Assembly (NCBI RefSeq): GCF_964340395.1 | Contig: NC_135557.1 | Location: forward strand, 19,973,725 to 20,037,724 | Reading direction: 5' to 3' | Length of the DNA stretch: 64,000 nt | Source: Glandiceps talaboti | Taxonomy: Eukaryota > Hemichordata > Enteropneusta > Spengelidae | Shown: positions 23,931-36,399 of the stretch, piece by piece | Numbering within the stretch: the first letter of the stretch is position 1 | Layout of the letters: each line of letters starts with the position of its first letter | The notes under the pieces: model-generated | Database searches by the model: none | What the model was told of the DNA's origin: nothing | Seen by the model: only the letters and a program-made list of their open reading frames with translations | Program-made: the position numbers and the translations under genes

Positions 23931-24100
23931 TTGTATGTGTAATATGAATTTCAATGAGGCCTCAGTGGACCAATGCTAGAGTAACAGAATTAAGTGACAA
24001 AGTTTCAATTTTTCATTTTTTGGCAATCATACGTAATATGTATGTAATAAAATACCTTTCCATCTTATACAGATATAGTTGATTAATGGATAAAGTATTT

Positions 24101-24229
<129 letters not shown>

Positions 24230-24605
24230 CACGAGTGAACCTATGCTGAATGTTATTTGTTCATGGTTATCGTCACATATCTAATTATTTAGTAGGTTCT
24301 TCCTTGGGATATCTAAGGCAATTTAAATTTGAAATAAATAAAATATCTAATTCTGACATAGCATTTTAATTTGATGGTCAATAAAACCTGAAGTGACGGA
24401 CTGTATATTAACACATTCCCCTAGTTATAGGAATTTTGCTGGATTTGAAAGGTTATTAAAATAATTTAACCACACAACAAATCTAAATGTTCAAGTAAGG
24501 TGAGAGGGAGAACTAGAACAATGTTTAGAACACTTTGATTTTTTTACTTGAAAAGTAAATTATATTGAACTAGCTAGTTTTATTCTTATTCTCATTATTC
24601 TAAAG

Positions 24606-24779
24606 ATAAACATATATATAAGGTGATTCACAGCTACCAACCTCCAAATAGGCTACATTTAAAAGTGGGTGATATTATTGAAGTGACACATGAAGATACA
24701 AGTGAATGGTGGACAGGATTACTTGGTGACAAATGTGGACTTTTCCCATCAACCTTTATTGAAATGATCGCTGATAATA
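24606..24779 (+). CDS. Exon 11: SH3 domain 2
   Basis: 174 nt, phase 1, acceptor ATTCTAAAG and donor AATA|GTAAGT. Encodes a second SH3: IYKVIHSYQPPNRLHLKVGD, then IIEVTHED, EWWTGLL, and CGLFPSTFIEMI. The usual ALYDY Tyr-Asp is changed (VIHSY), which may alter ligand choice; the WW and FPS.F elements are kept. Confidence 0.9.
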
Positions 24780-25154
24780 GTAAGTCAATTTAATATACAT
24801 CTTCTACTGTAATCTAGATCTACTTTTTGACTCATCTGCAGGTGTTAGTATCTGTGTTCTTGATTGATACTGACCATTTATCAATATGTGTGCATTTATT
24901 ATGTCAAAATTACTAGAAAATATAAATCAGTTTATAGCTGTTTTCAGTTTATGTGTAATTAAAACCTATTTAACCTCTTTTGAACGACTTTAATAGTTGG
25001 CCCTTACATACATTCAAACTTTGATTATGTTCAACACACATATATTCTTATGTTATGTATATTGTGTTGTAACACTGTGGATGTTGCCGTTGAGATTCAA
25101 TATGGTACTTGCTGTGAAATAATAGTTTTAACCGATTGTCATTTTTAATTGTAG

Positions 25155-25352
25155 CTGGTGACAATTCCTCTTCCCAGCCAGTCATTCCAATTAGTGAACC
25201 AATTGAACCACTGACAATAACACCAACTGTGTCCCAAACTGATCAGTATTTCACGAGAACTCGTACATCCATTCTCGAGGAGAATCAAGAGGAACCGACA
25301 CCAACATTTGGACCGTCACCTCGAGGGGCGGGTGAATACAAATTTTGGAAAG
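25155..25352 (+). CDS. Exon 12: Pro/Thr-rich linker
   Basis: 198 nt, phase 1, acceptor TTAATTGTAG and donor GGAAAG|GTAGAG. Encodes 66 residues rich in Pro, Thr and Ser (PVIPISEPIEPLTITPTVSQ ... PTPTFGPSPRGAG), probably a flexible spacer and possibly an internal SH3 ligand. Ends YKFWKG across the splice to the NHL exon. Confidence 0.6.
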
Positions 25353-26545
25353 GTAGAGTTTTCCAATACACATGTGTTTTAAATAGTTGTGTTTATTTAG
25401 GAACATGATGTGCATCATCACAGATATTATATAATATCTTGTTGATCCCTATTTCTGACCATCACATTGAATTTGGAGTTATTTGTCATTTGATAGCAGG
25501 CTAGATTCACGAAGTGTTTTTTTGGTACAATCAGCTATTAGTTTACGTCAAATAGATAAAACATGGCAGTCATTTGATTTCCACACTAGTATTTGATGGT
25601 CCCACATTAGACAACCTCATCAGTGTTAAATTAAGCTAGGGTAACTCACACATCAACACTCTATACTTACAGTGAAAGTACATGGTTGTAAAGGGGTCTG
25701 GCGTGCTCCTGACTGTTACTTCAGAATACACATTCCATTACACTACAGGACCTTAAGATCAGTGTTTAATTGCAAATAATATCAACGTTTCATGGGCCAG
25801 TTTGCATGATAGAACAGGCACACCCGCATCTTTCCAAATTTTCGACCACCAAGCTGTTTTGCCCTAGATGCAAGAAGTCCCAGTTCCCAACAGAAATGAT
25901 TAAAAATCATGTAAATACCACTAAAACCTAGGGTTTCCTTTAACAATTTTGCACCAAGCAAGTTTTCTATACATATACATGTACATGGATTACATGTATA
26001 GCGCCCTCAGTGTTGACTGAATTTTTAGAGTGTGATCTTTTGTTGGACTTATGGGACTACCAACAAAAGTGGTCCAAACTAAACCTTTACAAAATAATTG
26101 GCATTACTTTTCTATTAGATTGGCCTTAGTTTGAAATCTTTGGAAATATCACAAATCAAATTATTGGATCTGTACCTACTCCTAGCAGTGTTTATGTTTG
26201 AACATTGCTGTAGAGATATCTGCGGTTCTTTAATGATAAGTAATAAATAAATGATAATAATTATATACTTGAATATTCTTTTTTCCTTTTTTTTACCTAC
26301 ACTAATTGTAAATTGATACTATTTTTTTCCATCAGCCAACTAACAATATATTTACTGAAAATTGTTAACCTACCAATATCAGCCCTTTTAGCTAAATTGG
26401 TACAGTATAAAATTGAAATCGGGAACATTTTATTTTTAAAATACTTTTTTTTCTCCTTGGAATTGCACCAAGTGATTTTTTTATGCAAACGTATAGACAC
26501 ATATATACAATCTCACATTTCTACAGAAATCCGTTCAGGTTTGGG
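25353..26545 (+). other. Start of intron 12, unique sequence
   Basis: AT-rich, without a recognised repeat or coding segment, up to the minisatellite at about 26547. Intron 12 as a whole is 25353-58737. Confidence 0.45.
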
Positions 26546-26546
26546 A

Positions 26547-26677
26547 CTATGTGACAAGGGTTGTGTTACATGCTATGTGACGAGGGTGTGCTACATGCTA
26601 TGTGACTAGGGTGTGTTACATACTATGTGACTAGAGTTGCATTACATGCTATGTGACTATAGGGTTGTGTTACATAT
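26547..26677 (+). repeat. Minisatellite, left part (TGTTACATACTATGTGACTAG type)
   Basis: About six imperfect units of roughly 21-25 bp. The array is interrupted by the LTR element at 26678 and resumes at 51223. Confidence 0.85.
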
Positions 26678-26952
26678 TGTTGTAATCAAAGCCGAGGTTA
26701 TGTTGTCTTACCTGAACTGACTAACGTCAGGCTAAACAACTTCGTCTTTGGTGTGGCTGTGTCGATGCAGGTTTGAATATACTAATTCGTATGTCTTGCA
26801 TCAACACTTGCTATAATCCGTCCTACGGGATTTTCCAGGGTGATACATTTATATACCAGTCAGTCCTCCATCGTTGATGGCGTCCTGATGGGTTGTTCCA
26901 TTATTGCTATAGTACGGTTTCCAGAGGGGCACTGGAAACCGTTCATACAACA
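26678..26952 (-). repeat. 3' LTR
   Basis: 275 bp, on the plus strand beginning TGTTGTAATCAAAGCC and ending CGTTCATACAACA. Matches 50948-51222 except at four positions. Confidence 0.92.
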
Positions 26953-26965
26953 CTCCCCCCAACTT
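26953..26965 (-). promoter_or_regulatory. Polypurine tract
   Basis: Minus-strand AAGTTGGGGGGAG lies directly against the LTR, the expected position for plus-strand priming. It fixes the element's orientation. Confidence 0.75.
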
Positions 26966-27156
26966 CATTTAAATAGGGCTGGACCCTGAGGGGATCTTGT
27001 GGGAGCGAAATAGCCTAAGAATATCCACCAGGGACTGTTACTAGGGGAGATGGAAGAGCTACTAGTCTATAAACATAGTGCCTGAAACAATGTCCCATTA
27101 CCTTGTACAAGGTACCAGCGGTTATACTGAGCTAGCTATGTTAAAACAGCTATCCA

Positions 27157-27375
27157 ATTATTTACCTCACCTTTCATGGGGTACAAATAATTATAACTAA
27201 CTAGTCATCAATTTATGGTATAATGACTAGCTACCTTGATGTCCTTATCAGGGTATTAAACTGAAATTATTTACCTCAACTTTTATGGGGTACAAATAAT
27301 TCTAACTAACTAGCCATCAACTTATAGTATAGTGACTAGCTACCTTGATTTCTTTATCAAGGTATTGATACTGAA
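27157..27375 (-). repeat. Tandem repeat of about 108 bp, 2 copies
   Basis: TTATTTACCTCA recurs at 27158 and 27267, followed by ATGGGGTACAAATAATT and TGACTAGCTACCTTGAT in both. Lies in the 3' untranslated part of the LTR element. Confidence 0.75.
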
Positions 27376-27559
27376 CATAATACCTTAACTAGGGATTTTA
27401 ACTGAATGTTTTGGTCCCCTGGCTTGATTAGTGCCATCCCTAGCTATTAACTAAAAACATGTTGGGTTAGTATGCGGCCATTGGTTATCTGTTCCACCTC
27501 CTAAGAAGATCTCAGGGCCAATGACTGTGTACTAACACAGTAATCAGATTTTTGGATAT

Positions 27560-27985
27560 GTATTATGCACCCTTACCCCCGCAGTCTGTCGATATACACT
27601 TATTACCTCCAAGAAGGCAAGTGTCATGACACACCACAAGTGTAAGTCACATAATGAGTCATTTATCATACATTTTTACCCCCACAGTATGTCAATGTAC
27701 AACTTTTTACCTCTAAGAAGGCGCCAAGTGTCATGACACACCACAAGTGTAAGTCACATAATGAGTCATTTATCATACATTTTTACCCCCACAGTATGTC
27801 AATGTACAACTTTTGACCTCCAAGAAGGCACCAAGTGTCATGACACACCACAAGTATAAGTCACATAATGAGTCATTTATCATACATTTTTACCCCCACA
27901 GTATGTCAATGTACAACTTTTTACCTCCAAGAAGGCACCAAGTGTCATGACACACCACAGGTGTAAGTTACATAATAAACCTAAT
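27560..27985 (-). repeat. 107-bp tandem repeat, about 3.5 copies
   Basis: GTGTCATGACACACCACAAG recurs at 27621, 27728, 27835 and 27942 at exact 107-bp spacing. The unit contains the palindrome GTGTCATGACAC. Within the 3' untranslated part of the LTR element. Confidence 0.88.
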
Positions 27986-28133
27986 TTCCCTTCTTCCCCC
28001 TTACCAAACAAATAGGGGGACCTATAATCTACAGGAAGCCATAAAGGGTACGGGTGTTCCTCACCGTGATAGGGTGTAGTTCATGGAGAGTACTGCCCCC
28101 AATTGTGGCTATTAAAAACCCAACACTTCCTAT

Positions 28134-28814
28134 TTACTGGGGAGAGTTTGGTTTAGAACAATTGGGAGGGGGAAAATAGGGTGAGTCTGTCTCCAAGATA
28201 AGGCGATTTTCAGGTATTTGTGATATTGCGAATACCTGAAGGGGCGTGGCATGCCTTACACTAGCTGTACACCCAAAATAAGTATTTGGGAAGTGGGTCA
28301 GCCAGAGTTGAATGTGTGATGCATCCCCAGAGAAGCAATGGAAATGTATGAACTGTTCCCTGTGACAGTACTTACGTACCAGATGTAATACCTCCTTACC
28401 AGGTTTATGTCCATAAGGGTCTCCATCACCTCCTCGGATATGCAGCACCAGGGGTTTTGAGACAGACTTTTCTTGAAGCAGCTGTAGGATGTGTTCTAGA
28501 AGTTCCTTCTGTTTTGGCCAAGCAGATTCAGGTGTTGTGTAATCTAGACCTACTTCACCCACAGCGTCGATATTGCTGGACTCCATCAACATATGGAACG
28601 TCTTGAACTGCTTCTCAGATATTTTACTGGCATGTTTGGGATGTAGTCCTACAGCCTTCTTCCAGCGTGGGTTGGGGGGTCCTACATCCCGAAATATGCT
28701 GGGATCGCAGAATACTTCCACACCACCTAGTAGATATACTGGGTGGTCCGGTTCGGGTTCTCGTTGTCGTGTTATCAGATCCTCTGAGTCTTTGGCAGAT
28801 TCTGTGCAATCGGT
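28134..28814 (-). CDS. TatD-like metal-dependent hydrolase domain of the LTR element
   Basis: An open frame of 226 codons plus stop after a TGA at 28817-28815. TatD-family motifs in order: LLGGVEVFCDP, VGLHPKHA, AVGEVGLDY (metal-binding Glu), KPLVLHIRGG (His), IHFHCFSGDASH (His), and LILETDSPYF (Asp). TatD enzymes are TIM-barrel deoxyribonucleases of the amidohydrolase superfamily. The N-terminal HxH metal motif is not found in this frame, and the domain is shorter than the usual 260 residues or so, so activity is doubtful in this copy. It lies where a retroelement would normally carry pol. Confidence 0.85.
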   Translation of the reverse strand, partial: TDCTESAKDSEDLITRQREPEPDHPVYLLGGVEVFCDPSIFRDVGPPNPRWKKAVGLHPKHASKISEKQFKTFHMLMESSNIDAVGEVGLDYTTPESAWPKQKELLEHILQLLQEKSVSKPLVLHIRGGDGDPYGHKPGKEVLHLVRKYCHREQFIHFHCFSGDASHIQLWLTHFPNTYFGCTASVRHATPLQVFAISQIPENRLILETDSPYFPPPNCSKPNSPQ

Positions 28815-29103
28815 TCAGAAGAAACTGATGGGGTAACAACAAGGGGGTTGGGGTACTCACCAGTTGTGGATATGCCTGCTGTTGGGTATTCACTAGTGGA
28901 TGATGAAGATATGTCTAATGATTCGGTGTCCAAACTGACGGATATATCTCCCTCTACTTTCTCCTGGGTGTCGAACATCTGTCTGAACATCCGCCGTTGT
29001 ATTGGGAACAAGAACCCCATCAATATCAGCAGCACTCTCCAGTGAACCAGTACGGCTAGTGAATTTGGGGGTTGCAGACTAAATTGGGGGTGATCTTGCC
29101 AAT

Positions 29104-29931
29104 TTAATGTTCTGCACAACTGGTGTATGATGGTATGATAATGTGACTCACCTTTTTCTTGCCTTGGTCACCCGGCTGTCTTACTATCTCTGGGGGAGGG
29201 GAGGTCAAAGTCTTAGAAGAACTACCTTGACTTGTTTGCTCACCTTTCAACGGTACTTTAGACAGCCGAATAGTACGGGATTCATATACCTGCCTTACTT
29301 TCTCCTGGGGATGAGAAATCAAAGCCTGAGCATAGCCCCTTCTTTGACTCACTTGTCCCCCTTTCAAAGGTAATTTAGGTTGCAAGGCAGTACCCGACAC
29401 AGATTTCTTCTTTGCCATCTTAGGGGTAGGGGTCATCAAAGCCTGAGCATAGCTCCTTCTTTGACTTACCTGCCCAACCGTCAATGGTAAATCAGTCTGT
29501 GACGATGTACTGCAACTGGGTAAGATACGCAGTGGAGGTTGTACCCTCTGCAAAGGTGGCGTAGCCGGTGCTTGGGATGTGTTACCATCCGTTGCACGAT
29601 GACTGGTTCCACCCCTGTGCTGGTCCTTTCCTCTCATTGTTTTATCTCCCAATTTAGCATCTAGACTTGCAGGGATTGCTGTACCTGTCCTTGGACATCG
29701 TACATAGTCTTTCTTGGTTGTAGTAAGACTACTGCATTCCCCGCTCACGGGGGGCCTGGTTCGTGTTTTCACAGAACTCTCCCCTCCTTTACCCTTGGAC
29801 TTTGGTTTCCCTTGCGAAAGAGATTCCGCAGTCTTTGAGGTAGAGGAAGTGACAGTCTTCTGTTTCAACTTCCGAGTCTGGCGTGAATGGAGTTGGGAAG
29901 GATGGCCCTCTCGTTTTTGAGAACCTGTCAA
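29104..29931 (-). CDS. Repetitive basic linker protein of the LTR element
   Basis: 275-codon open frame, rich in Ser, Thr, Lys, Gln and Pro. Near the C-terminal half a 39-residue unit occurs about 2.6 times: PLTVGQVSQRRSYAQALMTP, PLKGGQVSQRRGYAQALISH and a diverged PLKGEQTSQGSSSKTLTSPP. No catalytic motif. It probably continues from the protease in a shifted frame, so the first Met is not a trusted start. Possibly a disordered nucleic-acid-binding spacer (inference). Confidence 0.5.
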   Translation of the reverse strand: MTGSQKREGHPSQLHSRQTRKLKQKTVTSSTSKTAESLSQGKPKSKGKGGESSVKTRTRPPVSGECSSLTTTKKDYVRCPRTGTAIPASLDAKLGDKTMRGKDQHRGGTSHRATDGNTSQAPATPPLQRVQPPLRILPSCSTSSQTDLPLTVGQVSQRRSYAQALMTPTPKMAKKKSVSGTALQPKLPLKGGQVSQRRGYAQALISHPQEKVRQVYESRTIRLSKVPLKGEQTSQGSSSKTLTSPPPEIVRQPGDQGKKKVSHIIIPSYTSCAEH

Positions 29932-29949
29932 TCCGGAACTAGTCCCTTT

Positions 29950-30300
29950 CTGCCCCTGCGAAGTGGTAGATGGACCAGAACCAAACTGGGAAGTTATTTG
30001 TACACCTCCATTCCCAACCTGATACAGACCGAGCCCACTAAGAAACCTTTCATTTTCATTTCACGTCCAGCTGTTGACATTGTAATCGGTTTAATAGAGG
30101 GGGGTTTTGCATCCAATTGGTCATAGAGTTTGTCTGAAATTATAGTTACCTCTGAGGCGGTATCTATCACTGCCTGTGTTCCTTGTCATTCAATCGTAAG
30201 TGACACACTCAGCATGGAACCAGACTGTAGTTGGCAGATGACTACTTCCTCATCAGCATCTATGTACTTAGGGGTCAGTGGGGATTTGACTGATAATTCA
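29950..30300 (-). pseudogene. Retropepsin-like protease region of the LTR element
   Basis: The minus-strand translation contains AVIDTASEVTIISDKLYDQL (active-site Asp-Thr near 30160) and the flap/downstream strand STAGREMKMKGFLVGSVCIR. DTAS replaces the common DTGA/DTGS. A stop or frameshift near 29990 separates it from the linker frame. Confidence 0.65.
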
Positions 30301-30343
30301 GTCAAATGGGGTTGGCCATTTTCATTCGGGGTCAGCCCAGGGC

Positions 30344-31469
30344 CTACTGAGTTGATCCGTGTTTGTTTAGCAAGTCCTCAAAGGTCACACCCTTCCCATG
30401 GGGTCTGGGAGAGAGATTTGGGCAATCCCTTCTGAAATGTCCTACTTTACCACACAGAAAACACTTGTCGGATTTAGGGGATGGTGAACGACTGTATGTC
30501 CGTTTTTGAGTGGTGGCCATCATATAACTCTTCATTTCCTTCGCAAAGCTATCAAATTTAGAGCTTAAGTTAGCAACATGTAACTCTAGACGTGACATTC
30601 TGTCTTCCATTACTTTGTATCCGGAGTCAGCTTGAGTGGATGGACGTTTATTTTGACTAAAGTTAGGTGGGGGTGGCCCAGTACTAGTGGTAGTAGCTTG
30701 CACTGCAACTATGTTATAGTCAGATTCGTCTTCTGGCCTTGTACACCTAACTTGAGTACGGGCGGGTTTAGTGTCACCAGATATGGCGGCTGCATTAAAT
30801 TGGAACCATCTAATTTTATCCATACCCTCCTCAATATTTGCTGGATGTTGATTAATTGCATATTGACTGGCCTTTTTCTCAATGCACCCATGACAAAATC
30901 TGATAGCGGCTTGTCTGTCTGTATTTGCCTCCGACCCATAACTGAAGGCGAAAGTGGCTAGGCCCTGTATTCTATCTGCCCAGTTTTGTAAGCTTTCATC
31001 AAGCCGCTGACTACTTGCCAAAAGTTCATTTGTGCCGTTTCGGGGAGTTCTTGGTGACCGAATCGTTGTGCAAATCTAGCTATTAGATCGAAATAGTCTA
31101 TGTCACCATACCTTTCAATTACATTAGCATAATATGTACTGGCTGGTCCCGTGAGACACCAACACAACTGATTCCTTCTTTCCTTCGAGTTCCACCCTAC
31201 TTCGTCAGCATATCTTGAGAATTTAATGTGAAATATTCTCCATTCTTCCTCACCACTATACATAAGGGTTTTGGGGATATTGTGAGATAAAGAGTAACGC
31301 TCACGTCTAGTGTAGGTGATCTATAGGACTTTTCACGTTCCGGGCTTTGGTCATACTCGGGTGATAGGGGGGGTTGTGAGGAGAAATGTTCAGGACCCTG
31401 GGGTCTATAATAATTTGATTTACTATAGGTAGGTTCCAGGCTATCCGGTCTATCCCTAACTTTTCTCAT
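30344..31469 (-). pseudogene. gag of the LTR element, frameshifted
   Basis: Three overlapping minus frames: 31469-31197 (proline/tyrosine-rich N-terminus), 31263-30958 (capsid-like, EEEWRIFHIKFSRYADEVGW and YFDLIARFAQRFG) and 31021-30344. The last holds SLQNWADRIQGLATFAF, a coiled stretch and a CCHC knuckle CFLCGKVGHFRRDC near 30463-30422. The capsid pattern matches metazoan LTR-retrotransposon gag. Two frameshifts, near 31260 and 30990, break this copy. Confidence 0.85.
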
Positions 31470-32442
31470 TTCCCGTCTATCCCTACCCCGGTATCCCCAT
31501 TATCTCGGGTATTACTCAGTTCTATCCTCCCTGGTGTTTTTCCCTATATGGTTTACTCATAGGTTTAGGTTGCTCAGGTTGGTATCTGGGGCCATATTTT
31601 GGTTTTACCCCCTCCGGTGTATGAAGTAGGCCAAAATTAGCTGCCAATTTTCTTTTGGTGCGTGGGGTTTCTATGGAGGGTTCCTCTTTTGCCGCTATTC
31701 CATGAGGGACATTTAAACTATAAATTCAGGAAATGACTTCAGATATGGTACTTCTGCTAGGTTCTCTACTGTTATATTCCCATACTTTTCCCTAAGTTTC
31801 AATATGGCTTGTGCGGATTTGGGACCAATCCCAGGAATTTGTTGTAATTCTTCCTCTGTACAATTGTTGATATTAATTGTAGCCATATCTCACCTTAGAA
31901 CTAACAACTTACCTTGCTTGTGCTATGGTAAGTTAACTGTCTTGTACAACACAACAATAGTTAACAGTAAATCTATCTTCTAGAGTTGAGACGTGTTTAA
32001 ACGTGTACGCGATAATATACTATTAGTATATGGAAATATGCAAGGGTGTTTTCTAAGTGGGTACTAATATTCAACAGAGGTACAATAAATACACTTTCTA
32101 TCTCCTACTGTACTCGCAAAATAGAAATTGATATTTCCCAGTGACTTGTGGAATTATAACCTGCACAACTAATACGGAACAGTGTATACAATAACTATTG
32201 TGTCCCCTGTCCCGTACTGAAGATGTAAAAAAATAATCTGGGGTTTTTAATCCAAAGTCAGCAACACCTTGCAGACCTTAAGTCTAGGTTCCTAGCCTTT
32301 TTATGTTATTTGAAATTTACTATTTTTCTATTTTGTTTCTACTAGCTGGTGTTCACACTCTAAGTCCTTAACACAAATTACCTAACCTAGCTATGCCTAC
32401 ACACACGTATTTTACTCAAAGGCGTGGTGCGCCCTCGCGTAG

Positions 32443-32700
32443 CACTAGTAGAAAAAATAGTACAGTTTACGACACTTTCCGTACTATAGTTCAGATTGAG
32501 TTCAATTCTGTACTTTTATGCTGATGAGGTGGACGTTTCTGTACTTTCCCATTAGCGCCTGTCTAATCGGATTATACTCGATCTGAAAAATAGTTCAGAT
32601 TGCGAGTCGGAAGTGATTTGAATACATTTGCATTTAGTTCAGAATATATTCATGAGTTCACCCCCATAACCGGGCAGTAAACAAATGAATATTCAAATCT
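32443..32700 (+). repeat. Left TIR of the CACTA-type element
   Basis: Begins CACTAGTAGAAAAAATAG. Exact reverse complement of 49965-50222 as far as I can check by eye. Confidence 0.92.
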
Positions 32701-33719
32701 ACCGTGCTTGCAATCAATACGTACATAAACGCTATACGTGTAGCTAGTGTATTCGATACATATGTATGTATATAAGCAGGCTTATGATATGAACTACATG
32801 GTTAGGACGTACGTAGATTGTAATATCACAGGGCTCATTTTGAAATAAATGTTCGTAGTACGCCTTTTCATTATGCACTACATACCGCCACCACTAAACG
32901 TGTTTCACATTTCTACGCGTTTGATGCATAGTAATACAGATTTAGATGACATGACAATCGTTTCCAATAATAGTTTAAAATTGGGCCACAAATATTGCTA
33001 GTGTATGGAGCTTCTTAACAAACCTGACCGGCCAATAGCGTCAACAAACTCACAGTAGAGACGTGCTGACAGATTTGAGTCTGTGGACATTATTTCTAGC
33101 TAAGTAAAATTGAGTGACTATTGGGAATATTATATGGCATCCATGTCGTCCATGTCGTCTATAGTTTCTGACTGACCGTGTTATGTACAACGTAACGCTG
33201 AACGAAATACGGTCCATCAGGAATTAACTAGACTAACCTCTATGGGAATAGTATTCTTGTCCATGTGTCGTTTATAGAACAATTAAGTGTTAGGGTGTGA
33301 TCTTCACAGTAATAAACAAGCCTTTAGAAGAACAACAGGTATTCACGCCTCAAATATCTTGGGCATCATCCAAATTACGATCATGAGCACCAAAGTAAAG
33401 GAAATACTTAATGACGTTCGGCATGCAGAACCCCCCCCCCCCCCCGGGCCCGTACCTATGGGTACATGCCCGGCATCCATGTAACTGTTATATCACTCTA
33501 CGTGACGATTCTGAGGGCCCTCATCTCTTATTCTCTTGTTTTATTTCAATTATACTCATAACTCCTGTTTTTATAGTATAACTGTACAATTGGCTTCGAT
33601 CAGTGCATTCCAGATTTTCATGAGTCATGAGTGCACATTGCGCAGATATCTGCAGAATACTTAAAAGGATTATGGGTAATGTATGCATATGCGGGAAAAA
33701 CAAACTGCTGTAAGGAGCA

Positions 33720-33873
33720 TAGTCTCGCTGCCAGACTCGAGACTATCGTCCCTAATCTGTTTACCGAGCGGCGCAGCCGCGAGAAGAGCGGGACCAGTCC
33801 CCCTCTATTCTCGCGGCTGCGCCGCTCGGTAAACAGATTAGGGACGATAGTCTCGAGTCTGGCAGCGAGACTA
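33720..33873. mobile_element. 154-bp foldback MITE with 9-bp target duplication
   Basis: 66-bp arms (33720-33785 and 33808-33873) are exact inverted copies around a 22-bp loop; ends TAGTCTCGCTGCCAGACTCG. TAAGGAGCA flanks both sides (33711-33719 and 33874-33882). A 9-bp duplication points toward Mutator-like (MULE) elements, though 8-bp hAT insertion with a chance match is possible. The arms are CpG-rich, unlike the surroundings. Confidence 0.88.
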
Positions 33874-35026
33874 TAAGGAGCACTGACTTTGCCCTCATAT
33901 CTTCATCCCATTTTGCACTGAAGAAGTTTCACATGGCTCTCATATTTCATATATACTCTTTCTAAATATATGGTGATGCAACATGAGTAAAAATAACTGG
34001 GGTTAACTAAGTTTGGTAGTCAATATAGCAGGTTTACCATCAAACTGACGCAAAATTTGTTTCAAATTTGTCTAGTAAAAACCGTTGGCCCAGTTGTCGA
34101 TTAGGCTTACAAGTTACACAAAGCATGATAAGACACTGTGAATGGTGCAAATAAACAACGTGCGAAATGCCAAATACCAAATGCAAACAATACAAGCGAA
34201 CAAAAGGGCCTGTATGCACTCTAATAGCCCGATATTTTGCCTAAAATCAGGCTCACATGTGCGAACGGTGTGTTTTTGACGTACCTAGTAGGCAGTGATG
34301 TAGATAATAGCCGGTTACCGGTCACAACGCCCAGCTATAACTTATAAGTATAACAGTTGTGGGACCGGCTTAGGAAAGTACTCAAACCTGACGATCATTG
34401 AACAAATTCTAAGGTTGGAAAATTAAATATGAGTTGCCCGGGAGTTCTAATAGCAAGTAAAATACCCAAAGTGTAAACAAAAAGATAAATTAATTCATAA
34501 TTATTTGGAAAACATTAGACGATTACGCAGTAAAACAAGACTGGCCACGCTATCGCTAGCGAAAGCCTTCGAACTAGTTTCATAACGACCGGACGTTGAA
34601 GGAAGCGCGAAGCGAAGTGTGAGGTCAATGTGACGTCTCATGATGATGTATGATGCATCAACATGACGTTTACGTAGAGTTGCACTAAATGTTTTCTAAA
34701 CTTCAGTGGAAAGAATTTTTGTCGATCAGACACTGACTATGTTTAAATTCTTAAAACATCTGAGAAAACTGAAGAGGGGAAGCAAAATGTGACACTGACA
34801 GACAAGCCAGACGTACGGCACATGTACAGAAGGCGAGGCACACCCTCTGATGCAAACTGGACAATTATCGTGCGTGTCACGTATAAGGCATCAGATGTAA
34901 TACATGTAGCTAACCAAATATTCTTGTACTGCAGTCTTTCTTGTAACAGGTATTGGAAATTGTCAGAAACCTGATGATTTTATGACTGAATAAGTTTCGA
35001 TACGGAGACGAGAGAGAGGGGGAGAC

Positions 35027-35148
<122 letters not shown>

Positions 35149-35599
35149 AAACTAGAGTCGGTACTCACCCCACCACGACATATGCATTTTTGTGATTTTG
35201 AAACGATAAATAATGTTAATATGGATATTGGGACGATTGGAAATCGGACGATGTGAATCGTAATCGAATATCTCAGACCATCCACAATATATGTCGTGTT
35301 GACTTAGGCGATCCCAGAAACCATTCTTAGTTTACCCCTTTCACATATATTATCAACCATGCTAATGTGAAACAAATCTCGATTAACAGGTAATTTAGCG
35401 CTTGAAAGATGGCGACGTCCATACCCCCCCCCCGGCTGCACATATTTTAATATGCAATTATACATTACCCCCTCCCCATACACGTCAGAGAAGTACAGTA
35501 TGGTACACTATATGACACACTGTAAGCTAACAGTGGAAATCAACTTCAGTGTCCATACATATCAGACATAGAGATTTCTTTACAAATGGATGTGGGCTC

Positions 35600-36360
<761 letters not shown>

Positions 36361-36399
36361 GCCCCCCCGTAAATTCTGACTCCAGCATAATTTCAAGTT

